Of a DNA stretch of 64,000 bases, positions 47,656 to 57,963 are shown one piece after another. The DNA lies in NCBI GenBank assembly GCA_014898415.1, contig RCTD01000031.1, forward strand, positions 496,001 to 560,000, read 5' to 3'. Both the position numbers and the translations under genes were made by a program. Every line of letters begins with the position of its first letter. The first letter of the stretch is position 1. The stretch is from Stromatinia cepivora. Taxonomy: Eukaryota; Ascomycota; Leotiomycetes; Helotiales; Sclerotiniaceae. The notes beneath the pieces are model-generated. The model did not search any database and had not been told where the DNA came from. It saw only the letters and a list, made by a program, of their open reading frames with translations.

Positions 47656-48102
47656 TTTTAAGCCTTTATATATAAGCTATATGGACTTTTAATCTGATAT
47701 AAAATTAATACTAATTTTGATGAATTTAGTATTAAAATTTTGAATGGATTTCGATTATGATTCGAATTGATATCGAAATTAATTCGATTAAAAATTATAA
47801 ACCAGCCACCTCTTAAATTAGATCTTTATTTTAAGCTGTATAAAATAAAGCCTAATCAAGCTAGGGCACCTTGGTATGAAGAAATTGATATATCACCCGC
47901 TATGGGTAGCGTATAGCTTAAATATATCGTCTAGGGACCTAATTTTATTCGCTCAATTAGGTTTAGCTTCAGGGACGCAGGCCTCAGGGTTTATTTTCGA
48001 TGGTATTTCAATATAATATCGATATTATATTGATATAATTATATTCGACGGCTTAATAGCTATAATATTATAGCTTTAAATCAAGCCAATACCCTTTTTA
48101 AG

Positions 48103-48132
48103 CTAGTTATTTAACTAGCCGGGCTCATAACC
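48103..48132 (-). promoter_or_regulatory. half-tRNA-Met primer binding site and adjoining hairpin of element F
   Basis: Next to the 5' LTR the coding strand reads GGTTATGAGCCCGG (48132-48119), complementary to the anticodon stem-loop of a tRNA with CAT anticodon (CTCATAA loop). Internal half-tRNA priming of this type is known for Drosophila copia and many fungal copia elements. It is followed by GCTAGTTA-TT-TAACTAGC, a perfect 8-bp-stem palindrome that may fold in the RNA leader. Confidence 0.8.
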
Positions 48133-48661
48133 TCTTGGAGGAGGTTGATTGGTTAATAATAATGAATAATATAATAATAATACTATTCACTATTATTATA
48201 GTGGAAGACTTAGTTATATAGCTTAAAAGGGTAATCGAATATATAATGGTTGAAGTCAAAATATAAGTGTATTGAATATTGAGTTTATTTTGCTTGTTTT
48301 TCAGAAGAATTCTTTGAAGAAAATCTTCTTATTTATAGTATTTGATAAGATTCTATGAAATTCTATAATATTCTATGATTATAAATAAGATCGATTTAAA
48401 TCGAATCTTATAGAATCATTTTATATAATGAAATGAAATAGTAACCAATAATATTTAACCTTAGAAATAAGAAAGTTCTATACACTTCCATCACATTCTA
48501 TTCCATTATAAATCATTCTAATATGATATATGATCGAGATTTCATATAATAATAAAATTTAATAATATTAAATTATATTATTAATATATCACGTGATCAT
48601 ATAACCATCGGTTCGGTTAATATTATTAAGTGATTTAATAAACTTATTAGAAATTCTTATA
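48133..48661 (-). repeat. 5' LTR of element F
   Basis: 529 bp, same as 44742-45271 except for one missing T (GGTTGAAG against GGTTTGAAG). CACGTG at 48590-48595. Confidence 0.93.
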
Positions 48662-48763
48662 TAAAGAATTTATTTTCGAATTTTATCAATAAATAATGAT
48701 ATAGTAATTTGCCAAAGGATAAAAGAAAACCGGTAAAAGAGCACACAGATGAATACTACAATT

Positions 48764-49051
48764 CTAATACCGATGATTATTCGGCTTAAAAGAATCAACA
48801 AAATATTCGCTATGGAAATTATATTTCCCAGCAATCAACGACTTCATATATCGAATATATAAATGATTATTCTTTTCTCTATGATTCCCTTTATCTCTTA
48901 TTTTAACTAAAAAGCCAGCAATTTTCGATAACCTTTTTTCTCTCTCTTCTTCATTTAATTCATCATCCGAAAAACCCAAGATCAAAGGATCGAATAGATC
49001 GTTGTCATTAAATAAAGAAACCCTTCCTTTTTTCTCTTCTTTATCGAACAA
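48764..49051 (-). CDS. antisense ORF of element C, best-preserved copy (unknown protein)
   Basis: A 95-codon frame on the strand opposite to the C pol genes. Blocks: LFDPLILGFSDDELNEEERE (acidic), KRLSKIAGFLVKIRDKGN, NNHLYIRYMKSLIAGKYNFH, then YFVDSFKPNNHRY and a TAG that is TGG (Trp) in the copy at 22199, so the frame originally went on towards 48670. After that stop the reading continues with hydrophobic sequence (LLPVFFYPL) until element F cuts it at 48661. The opening codon is TTG directly after a stop, so an upstream exon or lost start is likely. No family recognised. The continuing similarity of the amino acids across three RIP-damaged copies, and the more balanced codons here, suggest genuine coding sequence carried by the element. 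Confidence 0.5.
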   Translation of the reverse strand: MFDKEEKKGRVSLFNDNDLFDPLILGFSDDELNEEEREKRLSKIAGFLVKIRDKGNHREKNNHLYIRYMKSLIAGKYNFHSEYFVDSFKPNNHRY

Positions 49052-49900
49052 TCCTTACCTTAATAATTACAAATATAGGATTAATAAAACCTTTCAATTA
49101 TATAATAGAATTCAAGAATGAAATCTACCTCCAAATTATTATTTGAATTTATAATAAACAATTGATTATAACAAATAATAATTTTTTTAACAAAAAAGAA
49201 CAATTTCTGAAATAAATGATTATATATTATTTTAGGAATAGATTTAATTAAATTATATTTCTAAAGATTAATATCTTGATTTATTATCTATATTGAATTT
49301 ATTAATTCTTTTTATTCGATTTATTAATCCCTTAAAGGAATATTGGAATCTTCTTTTGTATTCGATTCTTTTAAAGCTTTTTTCTTAATTATCATTTACT
49401 TAATACAATTAAGATTCATTTGTTTAGTTTTTTTAAACCCCGAAATCTTAAATATAATAATGATCAATAAAAACTTGATTAAAACAAAAACGAGAATACA
49501 AAAAAGGATTTATATATCTTTAAAAATTCATTCATTTTATTTCGTTATTATAATCAATATATTATAATTTAGCAATTATATATATTCTCAATTGCTATAT
49601 TATAGAATCAATCATTCATCTATATTCTTCTGATGAAAAACTTTCTTTTTATTGTTCAAAATCTTGATTTCGAAGAATATTATAAATAGCAAGCCAAAGA
49701 TCAAAAGAAATTTGCGATTTATATATAATCAAATTCTTCTCTATTCCAAAAATACCAAAATCATTTCAAATTTATACATTACACTACTCCTTTATTGACG
49801 TTTATTTATGATCGCCTTACATATTCATTTACGAATCATATGAATTACCATTTTTTATACCTTTCCATTTGTTTCAGATCGTCTTTCGATTTAGAGAATA

Positions 49901-49958
49901 TATCACAGAAAGCTTTATGATCCCTTATATCTTATAAAGAATCAAAGTATATACTTTC
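49901..49958 (+). repeat. 3' LTR of element C copy 3, first 58 bp
   Basis: TATCACAGAAAGCTTTATG... to ATACTTTC. Interrupted by element D; continues at 56830. Joined, GTATATACTTTC|CAATAGAAATGAAGG matches GTATGCTTTTCAATAGGAATGAAGG of the 5' LTR. Confidence 0.92.
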
Positions 49959-50182
49959 TGTTACGGGAGCTGCCTCTAGGATCATATGGAAGTAATTAAA
50001 GATCTCTTAAAATGGTTTAGACTAAACTTCAAATAGGGATTCAATAAGATTGATAACTGATTGTAATTCTTGTAATTATAATAATAAAATTAATGATTAT
50101 TTTTGAATACAAAACTCTATATTGTAATGAAATTTGTTCTTTTATATAAACCTTTCTGTTCTATAAAACCTATAGTTCTATT

Positions 50183-50254
50183 TGTCACACCAAAAGTGAC
50201 GCCACTCTTGACGAATGGTTAATTGGGTTGATATAGTAATCATTTCCCGTGACA
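50183..50254 (-). repeat. 3' LTR of element E (72 bp)
   Basis: TGTCACACCAAAAGTGACGC... to CATTTCCCGTGACA on the plus strand; identical to 50554-50625. Its first 17 bases hold a small internal inverted repeat (GTCAC...GTGAC). Confidence 0.95.
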
Positions 50255-50539
50255 ACCCCCCGAGATTACGGACTAGCTGGAATAGGCAGTGATCTCTATG
50301 AATATACCCGATGATGTAGTCCTTTGCTGTAATCTCTGTGTTGCTAACCCGAATAGAATAATGATTCTGTATGGGTCCTATAATAGATTCAAACCAGGAA
50401 GATGATTGGTTGAATAGCGAGAAAAGGGCCCAATGAATTCTGGAAACCCTGATTGGTTGATTAATCGAGAGTGAATTCATTGGATGCTCAAGTGAATATG
50501 AGCACGAATGAGAAATGATACCATTGCGCCATAAACGCT

Positions 50540-50553
50540 ACCGGGCTCATAAC
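50540..50553 (-). promoter_or_regulatory. primer binding site of element E
   Basis: ACCGGGCTCATAAC on the plus strand, GTTATGAGCCCGGT on the coding strand, directly after the 5' LTR; the same half-tRNA-Met target as element F. Confidence 0.85.
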
Positions 50554-50625
50554 TGTCACACCAAAAGTGACGCCACTCTTGACGAATGGTTAATTGGGTT
50601 GATATAGTAATCATTTCCCGTGACA
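50554..50625 (-). repeat. 5' LTR of element E (72 bp)
   Basis: Identical to 50183-50254; followed by the duplicated CTATT. Confidence 0.95.
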
Positions 50626-51899
50626 CTATTTTATCTGGATCCTTTGGATTCTATAGATCTAAATATTTATTCTTCGATCCTTTAGATCCTTTAGATCCAT
50701 CACATGACTTCCTGTTTATGTAACGCAGTATATTGGATGCTATTGTAATACTATCCCTTTTTTAACTTAATGCTTGTTCCAAGTGTTATATAATTAATGG
50801 TCTCCTTTAATACATTTAATTTAAATATTATCTTTCCTTTTTTATTATACTATTTATAAGATCAAAGAAATATAAAGAACATTTTAAATTCGCTTTATTA
50901 ATCAAACTCCAAAGTAATATTATACTATCTTGTATTTATTACGAAACATACTTTTGTATATATATTGTTTTTAAGGAAAATTCTTTTTGTTGTAATGAAT
51001 ATATTCGCAAGAATACAAAATGTAATATTTCTGGTTCTTTTGTAATCGATCTTTGTAGTTTAATATATAAACAAGAAAAATTAAATAAGAAGGAAAAAAA
51101 GATTACTTTTTTTATAATAATCATAATCTTTTGTTTTATATGTTTATAAAAACAATATAAATTTCTTTAGATTCGAAATAGCGAATTAATTCGTTGTAAT
51201 TTGAAAACTATAGATGAATTAGAAGAAGTTGAAAAGCAAGAACAATTGAAATCCGAATATACTGAAAAGGAAAAAGCTTTCGATTTTAACATTATTTTTG
51301 GTAATGATCCTTTTGTTTTCGATACTTTTTTGAACTTTTCGCTTCTTGTTTTAATAGATTCTCTTTCTTTTTGGGCAAATCCGAATATTGTTAATAAAAT
51401 GCCTCCAACTTTTCAGGGCAATTGAGATTTGTTTTTAGTTCTTATAAATTTTTGGTATATAAATAATCTAATCATTTGATCAAATATTTGATTATATCTT
51501 TGATGTATTTACAATCTAATATTGTTTCGATATTATATATAACGTTCGGATTGATTAATTCGATTTCTGTTAATAATATATTCGATGTTTCTAATAGTAT
51601 TAATTCGAATAAGGATATATAAAATACTGAATGGATATTTATTGTATTTGATAGTTTTAACCAATAATTGATAATTCTTATTACCTTATCAATTTTGAAT
51701 AATTTTAGTTTTCTATAATCGAATTTATTATTTGGTTTTTTGATTTCGATATTTCGTTGTAGTAGATAAACTTTATTCTTTTCTTTAAATATAGATTCTA
51801 TATTACATTTTGTATTATAATAAACTATTATTCTGGATGATATAAATCTTAAATCAAAAACAAATTGCTTTTATAAATCTTTTAATTATTCAATTTATA

Positions 51900-52800
51900 T
51901 TATTATTAATTCGATATTAACTTCCTATAGTATCGATATTTGATAAACTTTAGGATTGAATCCAAAGTTAGTATATACTGATATAATCTTTGTAATTTCC
52001 ATTTCCGATATATTATATACGAATTGTACTATAAATAATAGTTCTATTTAATTGTCCTATCGATAATTCATATAATATTTAAAATATATTTCCATTATCT
52101 GATTAATCCTTTCTATCTGATCATCTATTTGTAAATGGAAAACTATCGATAGCTTTCTTTTGATACTCATTAATACTAATAAAATAATCCAGAATTTCGA
52201 AATAAAAAGTTTGTTTTTATCCGAGATTATTTCATCTAGTATTTTATATATACTTATTATAACCTTAAAAAATATATATATTAATTATTTAACAATCCAT
52301 ATTTCTTTGAATAATATCATATATACGAATTTCGTTAATCTATCTACTACATTGAATATAACATCGTATTTGATTCCTATAATAGAATCTTTCGAAAATA
52401 ATAGTTTGACTACAAAATCCTATATAATAGACTTCCATAATTAAGAAAGTATATCTGGAATCTGAAACTAACTATATAGAATATATCTAAAGAACTTATT
52501 TTATATATAAATATTACAATTCCTAACAATTTCTTCAATTATTATTCTTATTTATAAAAAATAATTAATTTCCTGTATTCTTACAAATATTCTTACGATT
52601 CTTTGATATCTATATACAAACAATCTATATTATTTCATTACAAATTCTTTAATTATTCAATTAAAAATATATACTTTTCTATAGAAATATATTATATTGT
52701 TTTCTATTATAAATCCTAACTTTGTTATTTTGAATATATATATTATTATAATATCATCTTCGTAATACGATTGGATCTTTTTTCTTAAATAATTGTTTTC
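51900..52800 (-). pseudogene. gypsy integrase of element D (RIP-broken)
   Basis: The minus strand near 52130-51990 reads IDDQIERINQIMEIYFKYYM and, after more codons, ELLFIVQFVYN, matching the gypsy pattern Q-(T/S)DGQTERxNQxLEQYLR...ELLPxAxFAYN. Gly, Thr and His codons have changed by transitions. Located after RNase H in the coding direction. A plus-strand frame at 52160-52444 is a shadow. Confidence 0.75.
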
Positions 52801-53539
52801 CAATATATATATAATTATAAACTACAATATATTATAAATTAATAATTTATCTTCCTATTTGAATATAGTATATAATTTATACAACTTGTTTTTCTGATAT
52901 TCCGGTTTTCAGTTAAAAATATCGACTTTAATATTTTCTAATCCTTTGATATATAAAATCTTAAAATTGTAATTAATCATAGTTTCCGATTATCTAATCT
53001 ATTATTTATTTAACTATTTTATTATAATAAAATAAACCAAGTTTTTATAATCTATATATATCTATACTATATATTTTGATCTTTTCAAATAAACTCGCCA
53101 TTCTCTAAATGCATCAATTATTGCCAATAATTCTTTATTGTATATTTCATAGTTTAATTCTATTAATAATAATTTTCAAAAATAAAATATAATTGATTGA
53201 TATTTCTCATTCTAACCTGGTTAATTCAGAACTATTTCTATAACGAAATCTGAGGAATCCGTTTCCATTATGATTTGCTTTTCTGGATCGAAAATTAATA
53301 GTATTAATTCTTCAATTATTACTTATTTGAATATTTCGAATGATTCTTGTACTTTAATAATCCATTCGAAGTTTCTTTGATCTTTTTTGATTAATATAAT
53401 CAAAAATATAATAATCCCTGAATAATCTTTAATAAATCTTTTATAAAAGTTAACAAATCTTAGAAATGATTATACTTCTTTAACTATAATTAATTATTTC
53501 TATTCGAATATTACTTTAATCTTATCCTTATTCATCTTA

Positions 53540-54200
53540 AATCCTTAATTTGATATAATAAATCCTAAAAACTTTGTTTTTATAATATAGAATTCATATT
53601 TACTTGATTTGTATAACAAATCAACTTTAATCAAATATTCAAGGATATTATTGACATCTTTGATATATTGAACTTTGTTGTTTGAATATATTAGAATATT
53701 ATTTAAATAATATATATAACAAATATCCAAATATTATAATAATATATTATTTATAAGCCTTATAAATATTATTAATACATTAATTAACCCAAATAACATA
53801 ATCTAGTATTTATATAGCCCATATCTGGTCTTGAAAACGGTTTTCCATTCTTCACCTTCTTTCATTTTAATCAAATAATAACTATTACACAAATCCATTT
53901 TAATGAATATCATTATTCCGCTTAATCGATCTTTTAATTCTATAATTAATAGAAATAAATATCGATCCTTTTTGATAAATATATTAAACTTTCTATAATC
54001 TATAATTAATCTTTTAATACCATTTTTCTTGAATATTCATATAATTAGACTTGTTATTTAAGATATAGATTCTTTGATTTATCCCTTAATCAAATTATCA
54101 TCGATATATTCTTTGAGTATCTTTAACTCATCAATTGATATTAAATAAATTAGAATATATATAAACATTTTATTTTCCTTCAATATTATTTTATAATTCT
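53540..54200 (-). pseudogene. gypsy reverse transcriptase of element D (RIP-broken)
   Basis: Minus-strand reading from about 53930: FIKMDLCNSYYLIKMKEGEE, WKTVFKTRYGLYKYQIMLFG, then YLDICYIYYLNNILIYSNNK (53730-53660) and KYEFYIIKTKFLGFIIS to 53550. This is the canonical FxKxDL...WKTAFxTRYGLYEYxVMPFGLTNAP...YLDDILIYS...CEFxxxxxxFLGFIIS series. The catalytic YLDD has become YLNN. Stops interrupt the frame between 53735 and 53900. Confidence 0.88.
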
Positions 54201-54559
54201 ATAATTTGTATTTCAATAAAGCTTTATAGATCCTAAATTCCTTAAAAATATATTCATATTTTTTATATTATTCTAATATTATAAACTCCTTTGCCTTAAT
54301 TACGATTTCGTATTGTATTATTGACTTCCATATTTGTAAAGAAAATATACTGATCTTCGCTTTTAATAAAGGATCCTGGATTGGATATCCTATATCATTG
54401 ATATTATTTACATTCAACTCTTTTGATATATATTATATTTTACAGATATTTTAAATATATTATCGTGATCGTTTTTATATTAATCAAATATTATTATTTC
54501 TTGTAATTAATCTATTTTTGGATTATATATCTTTAATTATAATATCCTCAAGATGATTT

Positions 54560-54830
54560 ATTATTGATCTAATAATATAATATTAAATTATATAATCTCC
54601 AAATATTAGATTATATTCATTTATATTAATTATATTTCTTGAAAAACAATCCCATTAGATTCTACTAATTATCCGTTAACTAATTACAATTGATAGGGTT
54701 TTTGTTTCTTTTGGAATAGAATTCCCAAATATTTTATAATTTCTAGTATAATAAAATTTCTTATAGCTCCTAAATCTATTATAATTGATTATATTTGTTC
54801 ATTTATTTTAACTTTATAATATATCTATCC
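54560..54830 (-). pseudogene. gypsy aspartic protease of element D (RIP-broken)
   Basis: The minus strand reads LGAIRNFIILEIIKYLGIPF followed by QKKQKPYQL, equivalent to DSGATGNFIS...YLGIPxxxKxxPYxL of fungal gypsy proteases; the DSG triad is degraded. Lies upstream of RT in coding direction. Confidence 0.7.
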
Positions 54831-55579
54831 TATTTATCCTATAATATTCAATTATAATATAATTTGCTTATCTTTATAATCCTAAATGATTTCATTAACA
54901 AATATTATATATTATAATTCTTCTTCTTCTAGATAAACTATATTTGTCCTTAATCTAATTTTGTCATTAAATAAATCTCTTTATAAAATATATCGATAAT
55001 CCTTTTAGATTACTTTTATCATTATATCCATAACTAATAATAATAAAATAGCCTAAACTTAAATACAATATTCTTTTCCGACTTTTCTATATAAAAACAA
55101 ATTCTGATTCTTGTTTTGCTCAAATATATATTAATAAAATATCTCCTATAGTTTTCTTTGATCTAATTATTGAAAATATTCTCCACTAATTCTTTTTACA
55201 AATAAAATATTAATAATAACTCCAAACCATAGAATTCGATATTGATCAATATACCGAACTTCATAAGATTCTCCTTTTTCAATATTTATTACATTAAAAT
55301 CCTTATTGATAGTTCCTTCATCTATATCTTCAAACTTCCAAATACAACAATTCTATTAATTAATTTCTCAAATAAACCATAATTCTTTTAACTACAAATC
55401 TTTATTTATTTATAAAAAGTTTTCTACCTCTTCTTCTCCTAACTCTTCTTTATAAACTAATAATAATATAATTAATTTCGTAATACTAACTATACACAAT
55501 TATAATATAAAGATAATATTAAATTGACCTTTATCGAATTTATTCTTAAAATTGCCCTTCCTTCCACCTATTTTCTTAC

Positions 55580-55635
55580 TTCGGCATTCTATTACTCGAT
55601 ATCTTGCTTTTCTATATTCAAAATATAAATTATTG
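55580..55635 (-). pseudogene. gag zinc-knuckle remnant of element D
   Basis: The minus strand gives YFEYRKARYRVIECRSK, which aligns with CFECGKAGHRVxECRSK: Cys, Gly and His positions replaced by Tyr and Arg through TGT-to-TAT, GGA-to-AGA and CAT-to-TAT changes, exactly what RIP does. It marks the 3' end of gag. Confidence 0.65.
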
Positions 55636-56480
55636 TCTCATCTACATTTCTTTTCCTGATCATCATTCCTATTTATATAATATATAATATCTAATTCTAT
55701 AGAATCTCTGTATCCCTATAAATTATATCTAAATCTACCCTCGTTCTTATAATAACGCCCTTACTTTCGGTTTTCTTAAGATTTGTACAATTATTAGATT
55801 TGTTTATATCTATATAAATAATTATCAATATCGATAAAACTTTTGATTAACCTATTCAAATCCTTATTTTCCCCCTCCCTATCAAATTCCAAATATACTT
55901 CTGATTTAAATCCTTTATAATAATAACTCATAATAATAATCTTATCTCATTTAATTATTCCTATATATTTTCGAAATTTTATAATATATTTCAATACTAA
56001 TCCTATCTATCTAAAATTAAAGATCTTTTCTTCTACTATCTCTAATTCATTAAAATTTCTAAAGATCCTACAAATCTCTATCTTGAACCCTTCAAAACTA
56101 TCGAAAATAGTTTTGATAAATTATATACATTTTCGATCATTATACTCGAAATAATTGTATAAATATAATTGGATCCATTTGCCTATTTCTCCTTTGAAAT
56201 ATAATACAATCCATATACTCTTAAATTCTTTTTCAATAAACTTGTCTTAATTGAATCTAAAATAAATCTCAAATTGTAAAAAGAAAATATCAAATTTCTA
56301 TCGATTTCTTTAATACTTATCTAATAAAGCAATCTTGAATGTTTCATTGATAATGATCTCCTTAGGAGTATCAATTATTTCGATATCATCGATATCGATT
56401 ATTAGAATATATTATCCTTGGAATGCCATAATAACAATTGATTATTGAATTAATATTTGAAATAGAAATAATACTTAAAA

Positions 56481-56824
56481 TGTTACAGAAACTACCTTTA
56501 AGGTCATATAGAAATGATTAGAGATCTCTCAAAATGATTTAGATTAAACTTCAAATAAAGATTCAATAAGATTAATAACTAATTGCAATTCTTATAACTA
56601 TAATAATAAAACTAATGATTATTCTTGAATATGAAATTTTATATTATAATAAAATCTATTCTCTTATATAAACCTTCTTGCTTTACAAAACCTACAATTC
56701 TATCTTATCTGAATCCTCTAGATCCTATAGATCTAGATATTTATTCTTCGATCCCCTAGATCCTTTAAATCCATCACATAACTTCCTGTTCATGTGACAC
56801 GGTATGTTGAATGCCGTCGTAACA
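56481..56824 (-). repeat. 5' LTR of element D
   Basis: 344 bp, TGTTACAGAAACTACC... to GAATGCCGTCGTAACA on the plus strand. The last 60 bp are hardly mutated. Confidence 0.94.
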
Positions 56825-56829
56825 CTTTC

Positions 56830-57080
56830 CAATAGAAATGAAGGATTTACTAATCTTTACTAATCTATCAATTGATAAAATGATCCTGATATTCTAATAA
56901 ACAAAGATCTAGTTTAATTAAAGTGTATATCGGTTAGATAACCATTCATTTGTTTTATATATATAGCTCTTGATTTATATAATCAAGGGCAAATCATTCA
57001 ATTCTTTCACTCTACCAATCACGTGTACCATCTATTCCCCGATCCCTGAAAGTGCTCTGTAATCATACTATCCCGTGATA
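56830..57080 (+). repeat. 3' LTR of element C copy 3, remaining 251 bp
   Basis: Continues 49958 after element D and its duplicated CTTTC; ends ATACTATCCCGTGATA. CACGTG at 57020-57025. Confidence 0.92.
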
Positions 57081-57245
57081 TATTAATTTTTTTGTACTCT
57101 ATTTATATATAACCCAAATCATTATCTAAATCTATTAATTTTGTTATTTGAAATTTCTATAATATAATTTGATCAATTCCAATTCCTATTTCTCTTTACA
57201 ATATACTATTAGGATATATATATTTCGATCTACCTTTTTCATAAT
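57081..57245 (+). repeat. repeat J, distal part (target of element C copy 3)
   Basis: TATTAATTTTTTTGTACTC... aligns with 3455-3625 and 4548-4720 of the J copies, including ATCATTATCTAAATCTA and the following ATATAATTTGATCAATTCC. The proximal part of J is not found at the left side of C except possibly a few bases before 38031. Confidence 0.6.
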
Positions 57246-57676
57246 AATAATCTATATTGGATTCGAATTGTATGATTTATATTATACAAATATATTTATA
57301 AGGAAATTATGATTAAAAAGAAAATAGAATTAATAGTTTATAGATAAGAATAAAATTGATCTTAAAAAAATAATTTTTTCAAAATATAGAATTGTTAAAC
57401 TTTAAATAAAGAAGTTTTGATCATTGAAGCTTTTTTATTTATATTTATTTATTATATCGAAAACAAATCATTTTTCAATAGAATTATTATTCTACTTTTT
57501 ACTTTAAAAGGAATATATCGACAAAAGTTTTATTCAGAGATATAATTAATAATATTAAGAGTATATTAGAATTCCAAATATAATAAAATCTTTATTTGTA
57601 AACAAATCATTTATCTTTATGAACAAGAAAACTCCAATCTTGAGGATGATTTTAATTAAATATGATCAATTATATT
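57246..57676. other. AT-rich sequence, no gene seen
   Basis: Low-GC, stops in all frames, no match noticed to other parts of the window. Confidence 0.45.
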
Positions 57677-57958
57677 TGTCACGAATCGCGAACCACAGGA
57701 GGCTAATCACGTGATACCTTTTATCTCCCATATCAATTAATGAGCTGATCGTCCGTGCACATGCGTTACGAATCATACAATTTAGTATGGTAAAATGGTG
57801 ACCCTAATAACGTATGTGCACAGCCCCGCAGTTCACGAATGGGTATTTGTATATATATATCTAGTCGCTCCCTACGAGCCATAGTTCTTCAATTGTAGAT
57901 TCTAAGGAACATAATTGACCCTGTTTATTCAGCTCTACTACGGCTCTTGTGCGTCACA
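57677..57958 (+). repeat. solo LTR of the gypsy A family
   Basis: 282 bp, TGTCACGAATCGCGAACC... to GGCTCTTGTGCGTCACA, with perfect target duplication ATATT at 57672-57676 and 57959-57963. It is the least mutated A LTR in the window and serves as reference for the others. CACGTG at 57708-57713. A solo LTR arises by recombination between the two LTRs of a full element. Confidence 0.95.
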
Positions 57959-57963
57959 ATATT

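Larger units (their letters stand above)
44742..48661 (-). mobile_element. element F: recent, internally deleted copia derivative
   Basis: 3920 bp with LTRs of 530 and 529 bp (44742-45271 and 48133-48661) that differ by a single base deletion on reading, and a perfect target duplication TAAAG (44737-44741 and 48662-48666). Minus orientation: 5' LTR, primer site GGTTATGAGCCCGG at 48132-48119, ~460-bp leader, one long ORF (47655-45391), remnant of the RNase H end, polypurine AAGGGGGTG, 3' LTR. Essentially free of RIP. It lacks most of integrase and RT, yet has clearly transposed recently. Inserted in the post-pol segment of element C copy 3. Confidence 0.95.
50183..50625 (-). mobile_element. 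element E: 443-bp TRIM-like LTR element, intact
   Basis: Two identical 72-bp LTRs (50183-50254 and 50554-50625) around 299 bp, with a perfect target duplication CTATT (50178-50182 and 50626-50630). On the minus strand the LTR is TGTCACGGGAAATGATTACT... to GTGTGACA. It is followed by the primer site GTTATGAGCCCGG (half-tRNA-Met, as in element F), and the other end has CGGGGGGT just before the 3' LTR. Balanced base composition and no RIP. This is the standard architecture of a terminal-repeat retrotransposon in miniature. It must rely on an autonomous copia element. Confidence 0.95.
49959..50750 (-). repeat. 3' LTR of element D, interrupted by element E
   Basis: 792 bp in total. Subtracting E (443 bp) and its 5-bp duplication leaves 344 bp, exactly the length of the other LTR. 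Starts TGTTACGGGAGCTGCC and ends GATGCTATTGTAATA. Confidence 0.94.
49959..56824 (-). mobile_element. element D: full-length Ty3/gypsy retrotransposon (contains element E)
   Basis: 6866 bp (6418 bp without E) with 344-bp LTRs, both starting TGTTAC and ending GTAAxA, and perfect target duplication CTTTC (49954-49958 and 56825-56829). Minus orientation: gag with decayed zinc knuckle near 55630-55583, protease near 54800-54570, RT about 54200-53540, RNase H about 53300-53050, integrase about 52800-51900, polypurine AAAAAAGGGATAG next to the 3' LTR. RT before integrase confirms gypsy. Heavily RIP-altered. Inserted into the 3' LTR of element C copy 3. Confidence 0.95.
38031..57080 (+). mobile_element. 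element C copy 3: full-length copia element split by F and D
   Basis: 5' LTR 38031-38339, pol body 38340 to about 43950, post-pol segment 43950-44741 and 48667-49900, 3' LTR 49901-49958 plus 56830-57080. Removing F (with TAAAG) and D (with CTTTC) leaves about 8.25 kb. The two 3' LTR pieces sum to exactly 309 bp, the same as the 5' LTR. Flanks CATTA (38026-38030) and TATTA (57081-57085) fit a 5-bp target duplication with one C-to-T change. The pol genes are RIP-broken. The post-pol segment carries a frame on the opposite strand (49051-48764). Confidence 0.9.

Noticed and set aside
51201..51425. 74-codon acidic frame antisense to pol in element D, superficially like the antisense gene of C
   Set aside because: Starts at TTG, occurs in one copy only, and has no counterpart in another element of the window.
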